From NCBI RefSeq assembly GCF_017939745.1, contig NZ_JAGKQQ010000001.1:3720001-3784000 (forward strand): 64,000 bases of DNA. The letters run 5' to 3'. Position numbers and translations under genes: made by a program. Source of the stretch: Gemmata palustris (GTDB lineage Bacteria > Planctomycetota > Planctomycetia > Gemmatales > Gemmataceae). Positions 1 to 8,399 of the stretch are shown one piece after another. Every line of letters begins with the position of its first letter. Position 1 is the first letter of the stretch. The notes beneath the pieces were generated by a model. It worked only from the letters and a program-made list of their open reading frames with translations. It was not told where the DNA came from and made no database searches.

Positions 1-102
1 GTGAACCGCGAAGTGGTCGTGAGCGGGAACCTCGTGACGTGCCGCACCTGGCACGACAACCCCGCCTGGATGCGGGAGTACCTGAAGCTCTTGCGCGGGT
101 GA
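1..102 (+). CDS. DJ-1/PfpI family protein, C-terminal fragment
   Basis: Frame 1 is open from the window edge to a TGA at 100-102 and gives 33 residues. They read VNREVVVSGNLVTCRT then HDNPAWMREYLKLLRG. This resembles the end of PfpI/YhbO-type proteins, where a 'VVVDGNL(I/V)TSRTPDDLPAF' strand-loop leads into a last helix. Known members are glutamine-amidotransferase-fold proteases, deglycases or chaperones. The catalytic Cys and His lie outside the window, so activity cannot be judged. The first codon here is not necessarily the gene start. Confidence 0.6.
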   Translation: MNREVVVSGNLVTCRTWHDNPAWMREYLKLLRG

Positions 103-221
103 CGCCCGACGAGCACGGCGCCGGCGGGCACGGGCGACAGAGGTGTGGGCGATGGGCGAAGTGCGGGAGCGGGGCTCGGAATGGCACGAGTCGGCACCCC
201 GCACGTGCGGGGCGCGGGGCG

Positions 222-707
222 TTACGGGATGATGATTTCGATGTCCTTGATTTGGACATCGATCGTGTATTTGAGTCCGGACGTGTCCGGATTCTTTAGC
301 GTGGCGGGCAAGTTCGCGCTACTCCCGATTGTCGACGCCCCTTCGGGAACGGCGAGTTTGGGGGGCGGACCGCCCCCGGTCGATTTTTTGTCCTGGCCCG
401 GAATGAAGAGCCCACTCTTCCCGGCGTCCTTCAGGCCCCCGGGCAGCCCCCCGGTGATCTGCTCGACCGTCACCCGCACCTCACCCATCGGCACGCCCTC
501 GCAAGTAAAGGTGCCATCGCCCAGGATGGTGCAGGAGGAGGTGGCGTCGTTGGCGCCGAAAAACTTTACGGTGCCGGACTTCAGGAGCTCGTTCTTATAT
601 TTCACGGTCCCCTTCACGGTGGCGGTCTTCTTTCCCGAGCACCCCAGGGTCGAACAGGCACATACGGCTAGCAGGAACAGGACGAAACGAGTCAGGCGGA
701 GCGGCAC
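222..707 (-). CDS. Lipoprotein with carboxypeptidase-regulatory-like (transthyretin-like) fold
   Basis: A 161-residue protein starting at a GTG (705-707). The open frame extends further upstream, but only this start puts a signal peptide at the N-terminus. The hydrophobic segment at residues 8-18 ends in a lipobox (STLGC, Cys23), predicting a lipid-anchored exported protein. The mature part begins with a TVKGTVKYK strand followed by a 'LKSGTVKFFG' turn, the pattern of the small beta-sandwich domains common in planctomycete lipoproteins. It lies 97 nt downstream of the DUF1559 gene on the same strand, a frequent pairing in planctomycetes. The function is unknown; a role at the cell surface is inferred from the signal and the partner. 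Confidence 0.75.
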   Translation of the reverse strand: MPLRLTRFVLFLLAVCACSTLGCSGKKTATVKGTVKYKNELLKSGTVKFFGANDATSSCTILGDGTFTCEGVPMGEVRVTVEQITGGLPGGLKDAGKSGLFIPGQDKKSTGGGPPPKLAVPEGASTIGSSANLPATLKNPDTSGLKYTIDVQIKDIEIIIP

Positions 708-804
708 GGGGAGAACCTCACGAGTAAAGAATAAGATCGGACCAAATGAGGCAGGCGCGCGACCCGGTCGCGCGCCTCCCCCCCGAAAAAACCTTACCGC
801 CCCA

Positions 805-1638
805 TCACCCAGCGCTGGCGAGGGCGTTGGCGTCGTCCGTGTAGCAGGCGTTCGTCCACGTTGCGAGGCTGATACTGGTGCTGACGGTCCGAACGCTGCC
901 GTCACAAAGCCCGACGGTGCAGCCGGCCGCCGTCAGAGCTTGCGGGCGCCCCGGGTCGCAGGCCGCGACCGTCGGGCGCGGTTGCGGCGTCTGGTTGTCC
1001 GCGTTGATCGCGAAGATCGACATCCACGGCCAGTTCCAGGTGCCGTGCGCCCACAGGCTGCCGTTCCCGCCGCAGGTCCCCATTTTCTCGGCGAACAGTA
1101 CGGTGTTCGAGGTGCCGTCGCCGATCGACTGGAGCCGGCGCTTGGGGTTCCAGCTGATGTTCGGGGCACCGAAGACCGCGTGGTTCGCGGCGTAGTTGGA
1201 CACCGCCCAGTACCCGTAAACGAGGTACCCGGGGGTGGACGAGTCGAGCGGCGAGCAGAACGTCTTGATGACCGCCGAGGCGTAGGTGCCGGTGTTGTGG
1301 GGGTCCTGGTTCCCGTTCGCGACCGACCAGGTCTGCCCGGCGTTCGCGACCGCGCTCTGTTCGATGTACGGCAGCAGGCGCCCGTGCTGGGACCAGTTGC
1401 CGCCCGCACCGTAGCTGTCCCAGTTGGCCGGGATGAACCCGACCGCGTCGTTGTGACTGTGGACCGCGATGCCGAGCTGCTTGACGTTGTTCTGGCTACT
1501 CATGCGTGCGGCGGCTTCGCGCACCTTTTGCACGGCGGGTAGCAACAAACCGATGAGAATGGCGATGATGGCGATGACCACCAGCAGTTCGATCAGCGTG
1601 AATCCACGCCGACCCTTGCGGACGTTCAGTTCAGGCAC
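805..1638 (-). CDS. DUF1559 domain pseudopilin-like protein
   Basis: 277 residues from a GTG at 1636-1638, preceded by an AAGGAG about 10 nt upstream. The N-terminus carries the type IV prepilin/pseudopilin signal (RRGFTLIELLVVIAII), so it should be cleaved by a prepilin peptidase after the Gly and keep a hydrophobic N-terminal helix. The rest is the DUF1559 (SBP_bac_10-type) domain, ending in the family's H-x9-DG motif, seen here as GLCDGSVR. Planctomycetes encode many paralogues and their role is not established. At 277 residues it is somewhat short for the family. It is probably co-transcribed with the lipoprotein that follows. Confidence 0.9.
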   Translation of the reverse strand: MPELNVRKGRRGFTLIELLVVIAIIAILIGLLLPAVQKVREAAARMSSQNNVKQLGIAVHSHNDAVGFIPANWDSYGAGGNWSQHGRLLPYIEQSAVANAGQTWSVANGNQDPHNTGTYASAVIKTFCSPLDSSTPGYLVYGYWAVSNYAANHAVFGAPNISWNPKRRLQSIGDGTSNTVLFAEKMGTCGGNGSLWAHGTWNWPWMSIFAINADNQTPQPRPTVAACDPGRPQALTAAGCTVGLCDGSVRTVSTSISLATWTNACYTDDANALASAG

Positions 1639-2094
1639 GAGGGGAGACTCCTTGACCGAAACAGAATGGAACTAACAAGAAAGGCGGTGGCACCGTTTTT
1701 ATTAGAGCGGGCGCCACCGAAAGAGAACCCCTTCACTTTCGCCTAGCGGCGGCGAAGGAGCAAGAGAAAATACTTCAAAAATGCACATATCGACAAGAGC
1801 GGTCTGTTTCTCCGCCATTCTAATATTCCGCCGTCCCACTACCCCACACACGCCTTTGGTCGCACGGCCGTATTGATTATGTAAAAATCAGATTAACACC
1901 TCGCGCCACCGGGTACGAACGGCCCGGACCCGGCAACAAGCGCGTGCGGGCGCCGGGGCGCGATTTTGCCCCACCGAACGCGCGCCCCGCGGGCGCGCGG
2001 TTCCGCACCGAACGCGCCGCCCGTCTTGATTACCCCTTCACAACTCCAACAATACCTGAATCAGCGCGAATCCTTCCTGTTTGCGGGTACTCTC
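1639..2094. other. Divergent intergenic region, DUF1559 / aconitase
   Basis: 456 nt between divergently transcribed genes. The centre (about 1770-1910) is clearly richer in A and T than its surroundings and is the likely promoter zone for both directions, but I cannot assign a convincing -35/-10 pair. A 7 bp inverted repeat (cggtggc at 1685-1691, gccaccg at 1713-1719) lies in the leader of the DUF1559 gene. An in-frame TTG at 1966 would extend aconitase by 43 residues, but the extension does not resemble the family. Confidence 0.5.
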
Positions 2095-4863
2095 ATGCCA
2101 AATAGCTTCGGAAGCCTCTCCACCCTTTCTGTCGGCGGTAAGCCGTACACGATTCACCGGCTCGCGGCCGTCGAAACCGTTCACCCGCAAGCGAAAAAGC
2201 TCCCGTTCTCGCTCAAAATTCTTCTCGAGAACCTCTTGCGCAACGAGGGCGTGAGCCTCGCGGTGCGCAAGGCGGACATCGACGCGCTCGCCCTCTGGCA
2301 GCCGAAGGCCGAACCGAACGTGGAGATCGCGTTCACGCCGGCCCGCGTGCTCATGCAGGACTTCACCGGCGTGCCGTGCGTGGTGGACCTCGCGGCCATG
2401 CGCGACGCGATGAAGACGCTCGGCGGCGACCCGTCGCGGATCAACCCGCTCGTGCCGGTCGAACTGGTCATCGACCACTCCGTTCAGGTGGACGAGTACG
2501 GCACCGGGCACGCCTTCACGGACAACGTGAACCTGGAGTACGAGCGCAACCAGGAGCGGTACGTGTTCCTGCGCTGGGGGCAGAACGCCTTCCGCAACTT
2601 CCAGGTCGTCCCGCCGGGCACCGGGATCTGCCACCAGGTGAACCTCGAGCACCTCGCGCGCAGCGTGTTCGTGGACGCGCACGGCGCGGCGTACCCGGAC
2701 ACGCTCGTCGGCACCGACAGTCACACCACCATGATTAACGGCCTGGGCGTGCTGGGCTGGGGCGTCGGCGGGATCGAGGCCGAGGCCGCGATGCTCGGCC
2801 AGCCGGTGTCGATGCTCATTCCGCAGGTCATCGGGTTCAAGCTCTCGGGGCGCCTCGCGCCCGGCGCGACCGCGACCGACCTCGTGCTCACCGTCACGCA
2901 GATGCTCCGCAAGAAGGGCGTGGTCGGGAAGTTCGTCGAGTTCTTCGGCCCGGGGCTCGCGGACCTGCCGCTCGCGGACCGCGCGACGATCGCGAACATG
3001 GCGCCCGAGTACGGCGCGACGTGCGGCATCTTCCCGGTCGATGCGGAAACGCTGCGCTACCTCGCGCTCACGGGCCGGCCGGCCGATCTCGTGGCACTCG
3101 TCGAGGCCTACTACAAGGAACAGGGGCTGTTCCACGACGCCAACACGCCCGAAGCGAGCTACACGGACACCCTCGAGCTCGACCTCTCGACCGTGGAATC
3201 GAGCCTCGCCGGGCCGACCCGCCCGCAGGACCGGATCGCGCTCAAGAACATGAAGCCGGCCTTCGCGGAGGCGCTGCCGAAACTCAAGGCCGGGGTGAAG
3301 AAGCCGACCTCGGTCCCGCTGCCGGTGGCCGCGGCCCCCGCGCCCGCGTCGGGGCCGTTCGGCGCGAAGGAACCGGCGCCCGCGCCCGAAGTGCCGGCCG
3401 GGGCGCTCCACGACGGCTCGGTGGTGATCGCGGCCATCACGAGCTGCACGAACACCTCGAACCCCTCGGTCATGATGGCCGCGGGCGTTCTGGCGAAGAA
3501 GGCCGTCGCCCGCGGCCTGAGCACCCAACCGTGGGTGAAGACGAGCCTCGCGCCCGGCTCGCAGGTCGTGACCGACTACCTGACCAATGCGGGCGTGCTG
3601 GCCGATCTCGAAAAGCTCCGCTTCAACGTCGTCGGGTACGGTTGCACGACGTGCATCGGGAACTCCGGGCCGCTCCCGGACGCGGTGTCGCGCGAGATCG
3701 CGGGCGAGGGGCTGGTCGTGTCCGCGGTGCTCTCGGGCAACCGGAACTTCGAGGGCCGCGTTCACCCCGAGGTGCGGGCGAACTACCTCGCGTCGCCGCC
3801 GCTCGTGGTCGCATACGCCCTGGCCGGGCGCGTCGACATCGATTGGGACACCGAGCCGGTGGGCACGGACCCGAGCGGGACTCCCGTTTTCCTCAAAGAT
3901 ATCTGGCCCACGCACGAAGAAGTTTCAACGGCCGTCGGGAGCTCGATCAAGAAGGAGTCGTTCGAGCGCATTTACGGCGCGGTGTACGAGGGCGATTCGC
4001 GCTGGAAGGAACTGCGCGTGCCCACGGGCGATCTGTACGAGTGGAGCGCGAGTTCCACGTACATCGCCAACCCGCCGTACTTCCGCGGGATGGGCGTGAT
4101 GCCGCCGGCCATCGCCGAGATCACCGGGGCGCGCGTGCTGGCGCTGCTCGGCGACAGCATCACCACGGACCACATCTCGCCCGCGGGCAACATCAAGAAG
4201 GACGCGCCCGCGGGCAAGTACCTGCTCGCCCACGGCGTCGAGCAGAAGGACTTCAACCAGTACGGGGCGCGCCGCGGGCACCACGAGGTGATGATGCGCG
4301 GGACGTTCGCCAACGTCCGGCTACGGAACCTGCTGGTGCCCCCGCGCGAGGACGGGTCGCGCGTGGAGGGCGGGTTCACCCGGCACCTGCCGGGCGCCGA
4401 GGTCGTGAGCCTCTACGACGCGGCGATGGCGTACCAGAAGGACGGCGTGCCGCTGCTGGTGATCGGCGGCAAGGAGTACGGGTCCGGGTCGTCGCGCGAC
4501 TGGGCCGCGAAGGGCACGAACCTGCTCGGGGTAAAGGCCGTGCTCGCGGAGAGCTACGAGCGCATCCACCGCAGCAACCTCGTGGGCATGGGCGTGGTGC
4601 CGCTCCAGTTCAAGGCGGGTGAGTCGGCCGCGAGCCACGGGCTGACCGGCGAAGAGGTGTTCAACATCGACGGCCTGATCGCGGGCCTGGACAAGAACTT
4701 CGACGGCCCGAGCCGCGAACTCACCGTGACCGCCACCCGCCCCGACGGGACGACGGTCGCGTTCAAGGCGGTGTGCCGAATTGATACGCCGCAAGAGGTG
4801 CAGTACTACAAGAACGGTGGTATTCTGCCTTACGTCCTACGACAGTTGCTCGCGGCGAAGTAA
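2095..4863 (+). CDS. acnA: Aconitate hydratase (AcnA/IRP1 type)
   Basis: Converts citrate to isocitrate through cis-aconitate in the TCA cycle; cytosolic [4Fe-4S] enzyme. The 922-residue product starts at ATG 2095 ([11 protein letters not shown]), which matches the usual AcnA beginning. The three cluster ligands are Cys451 in [11 protein letters not shown] and Cys517/Cys520 in [10 protein letters not shown]. The swivel domain with the substrate-binding [11 protein letters not shown] stretch lies near residue 790. A Pro/Ala-rich linker of about 40 residues precedes Cys451 and accounts for much of the excess over the roughly 890-residue E. coli enzyme. The ribosome-binding site is weak. A hairpin follows the stop directly, so the gene is probably monocistronic. 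Confidence 0.97.
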   Translation: MPNSFGSLSTLSVGGKPYTIHRLAAVETVHPQAKKLPFSLKILLENLLRNEGVSLAVRKADIDALALWQPKAEPNVEIAFTPARVLMQDFTGVPCVVDLAAMRDAMKTLGGDPSRINPLVPVELVIDHSVQVDEYGTGHAFTDNVNLEYERNQERYVFLRWGQNAFRNFQVVPPGTGICHQVNLEHLARSVFVDAHGAAYPDTLVGTDSHTTMINGLGVLGWGVGGIEAEAAMLGQPVSMLIPQVIGFKLSGRLAPGATATDLVLTVTQMLRKKGVVGKFVEFFGPGLADLPLADRATIANMAPEYGATCGIFPVDAETLRYLALTGRPADLVALVEAYYKEQGLFHDANTPEASYTDTLELDLSTVESSLAGPTRPQDRIALKNMKPAFAEALPKLKAGVKKPTSVPLPVAAAPAPASGPFGAKEPAPAPEVPAGALHDGSVVIAAITSCTNTSNPSVMMAAGVLAKKAVARGLSTQPWVKTSLAPGSQVVTDYLTNAGVLADLEKLRFNVVGYGCTTCIGNSGPLPDAVSREIAGEGLVVSAVLSGNRNFEGRVHPEVRANYLASPPLVVAYALAGRVDIDWDTEPVGTDPSGTPVFLKDIWPTHEEVSTAVGSSIKKESFERIYGAVYEGDSRWKELRVPTGDLYEWSASSTYIANPPYFRGMGVMPPAIAEITGARVLALLGDSITTDHISPAGNIKKDAPAGKYLLAHGVEQKDFNQYGARRGHHEVMMRGTFANVRLRNLLVPPREDGSRVEGGFTRHLPGAEVVSLYDAAMAYQKDGVPLLVIGGKEYGSGSSRDWAAKGTNLLGVKAVLAESYERIHRSNLVGMGVVPLQFKAGESAASHGLTGEEVFNIDGLIAGLDKNFDGPSRELTVTATRPDGTTVAFKAVCRIDTPQEVQYYKNGGILPYVLRQLLAAK

Positions 4864-4869
4864 ATCCAC

Positions 4870-4895
4870 CGGCCCCGCGCGCCCGAGCGGGGCCG
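4870..4895 (+). terminator. Terminator-like hairpin after aconitase
   Basis: A 9 bp perfect stem (cggccccgc / gcggggccg) with an 8 nt loop begins 6 nt after the aconitase stop. There is no long U tract, as for most hairpins in this GC-rich window. Confidence 0.55.
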
Positions 4896-4926
4896 CTGCT
4901 CCTGGAACGCCAAACCGAGGCCCACG

Positions 4927-5583
4927 ATGTCACCGTCGCTCGTTCTCGCGCAAGCACAAGGGGGAGCGCCCGAAGCGTTCGTCCTCTTCCTGGTCGTGTT
5001 CATAATCGCCCTCGTCCTCGTGGGCCTGCTGCCCCAGATCTTTTACCTCCTCACGCTCCAGAAGGCGCTCTCGCGGTGCCGGCGGCGGAACCGGACGATG
5101 GAACCGGGAATGGTGTGGCTCAACCTGATCCCCCTCTTCGGCCTCGTGTGGATGTTCATCACCGTCTCGCGCATTACCGAATCGCTGGACAACGAGTTCT
5201 ACGACCGGGGCCGGCACCGGCGCGGGGAGGATTACGGCAAGAGCCTGGGGGTCGCGTACTGTTCACTGTTCGTCGCGGGCGTCATCCCGTACTGCGGTGC
5301 CATATTCTCAATCGCGGGGCTGGTCTGCTGGATCATGTACTGGGTGAAGATCGCGGGCTACAGCGGCCAACTCGTGGCCCGGGAATACGACGACCGGTAC
5401 GACGAGGACGATCGGTACGCCGACGAAGACGACCGCCCCGCGCCGCGCCGCCGGGACCGCGATGACGAGCGCTACGAAGACGACCGACCGACACGCCGGC
5501 CCCGCGAAGACGATCGGTACGACGACGAAGACGATAACGATCGCGGCGGCGACCGGAAACCGTGGGATCGCGGGAACCGGTAG
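4927..5583 (+). CDS. Integral membrane protein with acidic Asp/Arg-rich tail
   Basis: 218 residues. About four hydrophobic segments are visible: near residues 17-40 (VLFLVVFIIALVLVGLL), 60-80 (MVWLNLIPLFGLVWMF) and, as a pair, 100-135. The C-terminal 70 residues are a charged low-complexity tail of repeated DDRYDED-type units, presumably cytoplasmic. The next gene (5626-6087) shares the core, including the MEPxxVWLNLIP(L/V)F motif, so the two are tandem paralogues. I do not recognise a characterised family; it loosely resembles DUF4328-type proteins. The start is the ATG after a CGAGG. The function is unknown. Confidence 0.75.
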   Translation: MSPSLVLAQAQGGAPEAFVLFLVVFIIALVLVGLLPQIFYLLTLQKALSRCRRRNRTMEPGMVWLNLIPLFGLVWMFITVSRITESLDNEFYDRGRHRRGEDYGKSLGVAYCSLFVAGVIPYCGAIFSIAGLVCWIMYWVKIAGYSGQLVAREYDDRYDEDDRYADEDDRPAPRRRDRDDERYEDDRPTRRPREDDRYDDEDDNDRGGDRKPWDRGNR

Positions 5584-5625
5584 GCGTCTTACTCGCGTGC
5601 GTACCGGGTGCGGCACGAGGGGCGA

Positions 5626-6087
5626 ATGTACCGTAACCAGTTTCTCGAAATACTGCTCGTGCTGGGGGTCGGCGTCACCGCGTTCGTGCTGACGTTCACC
5701 CTTTCGCTCTCGTTCCTGTCGGCGATCGGGCGGGCGCTGCGCCGGGTGGCACCGGAGAACCGGCGGATGGAGCCCGCGCAGGTGTGGCTGAACCTGATCC
5801 CGGTCTTCAACCTCGTGTGGGCCGCAGTCACGGTCGAGCGCGTGGCGGAGTCGCTGCGGAACGAGTTCCGCTCGCGGGGAATGGACGCTCCCGACGAGGG
5901 CTACGGCCGCGGCTATGGCCTGGCGACCGTGGCCCTTCTGATTCCCGGGATGTGGTTCTACCCCGCGTTCCTCACGTTCCCGATCGCGCTCGTTTGCGGC
6001 ATTCTGTACTGGCGCCAGTTGAACCGGTACGGCGAGCGCCTGAAGCCCGGCGCCTACGTCCCGCCGCCGATGGACGAGGGTTGGTGA
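5626..6087 (+). CDS. Integral membrane protein, paralogue of the preceding gene
   Basis: 153 residues from ATG 5626, chosen because GAGGGG lies 4 nt upstream; an in-frame GTG at 5608 is the alternative. Hydrophobic segments lie near residues 6-28, 50-68 and 90-128. The shared motif is MEPAQVWLNLIPVFNLVW, and a later xYGxxxGLA segment also matches the neighbour. Unlike the neighbour it lacks the charged tail. The genes are 42 nt apart and probably form an operon created by tandem duplication. The function is unknown. Confidence 0.75.
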   Translation: MYRNQFLEILLVLGVGVTAFVLTFTLSLSFLSAIGRALRRVAPENRRMEPAQVWLNLIPVFNLVWAAVTVERVAESLRNEFRSRGMDAPDEGYGRGYGLATVALLIPGMWFYPAFLTFPIALVCGILYWRQLNRYGERLKPGAYVPPPMDEGW

Positions 6088-6102
6088 TACACCGGCGAAC
6101 GC

Positions 6103-6999
6103 TTACGGAACGCGATCGGCGTGATTCTTGATGGGACCGGCTACGTCGTCGGGCACGAGCGGGAAGAACTTGTAGCCGGTGCGCTGTTCGACCGTGCTGA
6201 CGGGCACGACGTACTTTTTCCAGTCGCTCCCGACCGTCTGGTCGTTCGGCATCCACACCGCGAAGACCTGCGTATCGGTGTTCGGCACCGCGGTCTTGTT
6301 CGGCAGCACCATAACCACTTTCCACACGCTCTCCGGTACCGCGATCGGGTGCGCCTTCCCGATCGTCAGGTGTTTCACATCATCCTTGCCGAACCCGCCT
6401 TGACCGTGCGGCCCGCACGCGATGTGGAGTTCGTCTCCCTTTTTCGCGAGGGAGCGGCAGTGCTCTTCCAGCAGGCGCCAGCCCTTCTGGTTGTTGCTCG
6501 GCGCCTGCGGAACGATGTTCGTCATGTAGAACAGGATTTCGTTATCTTCTTTTGAGTTCGAGCGGTCCTTCGACGCGCACATGTGCCCGCGGTCGAACCC
6601 GGACGCGGTGTAATCCGAAGGTTTGACGCGGTAGAAGTCTTTCGGCAGGTCCGGGTCCGGCTCGAAGCTCGTGTCGCGCTCCGCGGTCCCGATGTCGCCC
6701 GCGGACAGGTTCCAGCACACCCAGTTCGGGTTCCGCGTCGCGTCGTTGTACGAGAGGACGTACTGCGGGCGCTCGATCAGGTACGCTTCGCGGCTCGCCG
6801 GATCGTGCTTGGCGTCCGCCGGCATCCCGAACCGCACGTTGCGGTTTTCGAGCGTTAGTTGATCGCCCTGCGGACCGGGTGGGTGCCCCTCCTGGCGCGA
6901 GCGCACCAGCGCAACGACACCGGCGACAACGAGAATCACGACACCGGCTATGACTCGCTGTGTCGGTGTCAGGCTGTCCAGGAAACTCTTTGCGGCCAT
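6103..6999 (-). CDS. DNA/RNA non-specific endonuclease (NucA/EndoG superfamily), membrane-anchored
   Basis: 298 residues. A hydrophobic helix at residues 15-33 (VIAGVVILVVAGVVALV), followed by positive residues, predicts an N-terminal membrane anchor or uncleaved signal with the nuclease outside the cytoplasm. The beta-beta-alpha-Me catalytic motif is present: DRGHM around residue 138, where His is the general base, and the metal-binding Asn in the PSNNQKGW stretch. Known members degrade DNA and RNA in a Mg2+-dependent way and serve in nutrition, defence or competition. The gene is convergent with the membrane-protein pair (16 nt gap) and lies 111 nt downstream of the carboxylate-amine ligase on the same strand, so read-through from that cluster is possible. 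Confidence 0.9.
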   Translation of the reverse strand: MAAKSFLDSLTPTQRVIAGVVILVVAGVVALVRSRQEGHPPGPQGDQLTLENRNVRFGMPADAKHDPASREAYLIERPQYVLSYNDATRNPNWVCWNLSAGDIGTAERDTSFEPDPDLPKDFYRVKPSDYTASGFDRGHMCASKDRSNSKEDNEILFYMTNIVPQAPSNNQKGWRLLEEHCRSLAKKGDELHIACGPHGQGGFGKDDVKHLTIGKAHPIAVPESVWKVVMVLPNKTAVPNTDTQVFAVWMPNDQTVGSDWKKYVVPVSTVEQRTGYKFFPLVPDDVAGPIKNHADRVP

Positions 7000-7069
7000 T
7001 CCTTAGCTCCGGAGATCGATTCCGTTGTTCTTCGGCGTGTCTGCTTCAGTTACAAGTTCTGCGGCCGCG

Positions 7070-7106
7070 AGTCGTAAACCGGCGGGCGCCTTCGCGCGTT
7101 ACGACT
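7070..7106 (-). terminator. Weak hairpin after the carboxylate-amine ligase
   Basis: An 8 bp perfect stem (agtcgtaa at 7070-7077, ttacgact at 7099-7106) directly follows the stop of the ligase gene at 7111. The 21 nt loop makes it a weak terminator candidate. Confidence 0.3.
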
Positions 7107-7110
7107 GCGA

Positions 7111-8220
7111 CTACTCGACGCCCTCCTGCGTCTCCCGCACCAACTGATCGACCACGGCCCGCGTCGTGCCGGTGTGCGTGTAGGTCTTCAGTTGGCGGTC
7201 GGCGCTGGAACCGCTCTCCATGATCTTGTAGGCGTACTCGATCTCCTTGCGCGTCCCGAGTTCGTCGATCACGTCGCGCAGGAACCAGTCGATCAGTTCG
7301 TGAATCAGCTCGCGGACCGGCACTTCTTTTTGTTTGCCCAGGTCGAGCAACTTGCCGTCCAGACCGTACCGCACCGCGCGCCACTTGTTCTCCTCGATCA
7401 GCTCGGTCGGGTACACGCGGAACGTCATGTTGTCGCGCCGGAGCTTCCACAACTTCGCGATGATCGCCTGGAACAGCGCCGCGATGCACACCGCCTCGTC
7501 CACCTTGGTACACACGTCGCAGATGCGGAACTCGAGCGTCGGGTAGCGGTGGTTCGGGCGCACGTCGTACCAGATTTTGGACCCGTCCGGGATGCACCCG
7601 GTCCGCGTCATCGTGTCCACCATGCCGCTGTACTCGCTCCAGTCGGTGAACAGCGGCGGGACGCCGGACCGGGGGAAGTGGCGGAAGATGATCGAGCGGT
7701 AGCTCTTCAGCCCGGTGTTGCGCCCGGTCCAGAACGGCGACGACGTACTGAGGCACAAAATGTGCGGCGCGAAGTACCGGGACACGTTCATCGCGTCGAT
7801 GAGGAAGTCGCGGTCCTCGATCCCGATGTGAACGTGGGTGCCGAAAATGAGCAACTGGCGCGCGAGATCCTGCATGTCGTTCTGGACGCCGAGGTAGCGC
7901 TCGAACGGCGTGATCTCCTGCTTCTCCCAGTTCGAGAACGGGTGCGTGCCGGCCGCGGCGATCACCAGCCCGTGCCGCCCCGCCAGCTCGCTGATGCTCC
8001 GGCGCAGTTTCACAAGTTCGTTGCGCGCGTCGTTCGGGGTCTGGCAGATTTCGGTGCCCACTTCCACCATCGACTGGTGCAGTTCGGCCTTGATCTGCTC
8101 CTTCAGGGTGACCTTGCCCTCGTCCAGGATCTGCGTGATGTACGACTTCAGCTCCCCCGTCGCGGGGTCGATGATCTGGTACTCCTCCTCGATGCCGAGC
8201 GTGAGCGACGGGGCTTTCAT
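7111..8220 (-). CDS. GCS2-family carboxylate-amine ligase (YbdK-like)
   Basis: 369 residues from ATG 8220. Glutamate-cysteine ligase type 2 fold: the N-terminal LGIEEEYQ strand carries the metal/ATP-binding glutamates, THVHIGI supplies another conserved His, and a FWTGRNTGLKSYR segment follows. Family members join an amino-acid carboxylate to an amine using ATP through an acyl-phosphate; E. coli YbdK has weak glutamate-cysteine ligase activity. Here it is the last gene of a four-gene minus-strand cluster with two ATP-grasp enzymes and an esterase, which suggests a dedicated peptide-like metabolite rather than glutathione. Substrates cannot be read from the sequence. Confidence 0.88.
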   Translation of the reverse strand: MKAPSLTLGIEEEYQIIDPATGELKSYITQILDEGKVTLKEQIKAELHQSMVEVGTEICQTPNDARNELVKLRRSISELAGRHGLVIAAAGTHPFSNWEKQEITPFERYLGVQNDMQDLARQLLIFGTHVHIGIEDRDFLIDAMNVSRYFAPHILCLSTSSPFWTGRNTGLKSYRSIIFRHFPRSGVPPLFTDWSEYSGMVDTMTRTGCIPDGSKIWYDVRPNHRYPTLEFRICDVCTKVDEAVCIAALFQAIIAKLWKLRRDNMTFRVYPTELIEENKWRAVRYGLDGKLLDLGKQKEVPVRELIHELIDWFLRDVIDELGTRKEIEYAYKIMESGSSADRQLKTYTHTGTTRAVVDQLVRETQEGVE

Positions 8221-8244
8221 GAGTGTCCCGGGCAAAAGAAAAAA

Positions 8245-8390
8245 CAGAAAATCCGCCGCAGATGAACGCCGAAAGGCGCCGATCCAGACAGAAGAGATTG
8301 TTCAAAACCGCGAGGCGAAATGCTACTGCTCTTCAGCTCGATTCTTGTCTGATCCGCGTTTATCGGCGTTCATCTGCGGCGGATTTTCTG
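8245..8390. repeat. 28 bp perfect inverted repeat with internal 10 nt periodicity
   Basis: Arms at 8245-8272 and 8363-8390 are perfectly complementary over 28 bp, with a 90 nt spacer. The right-hand side shows three related units beginning ATC at 8352, 8362 and 8372, exactly 10 nt apart. It fills the gap between the two ligase genes and shares the words GTCTGATCCGCGTTTATC with the repeat at 27091-27202, so both belong to one family. Confidence 0.85.
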
Positions 8391-8399
8391 CTCTTTGCG

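Noticed and set aside
2038..3915. Open frame of 625 codons on the strand opposite aconitase
   Set aside because: High GC leaves few stops in antisense frames; the composition is Arg/His/Gly/Val-rich without motif, while the plus strand encodes a complete aconitase.
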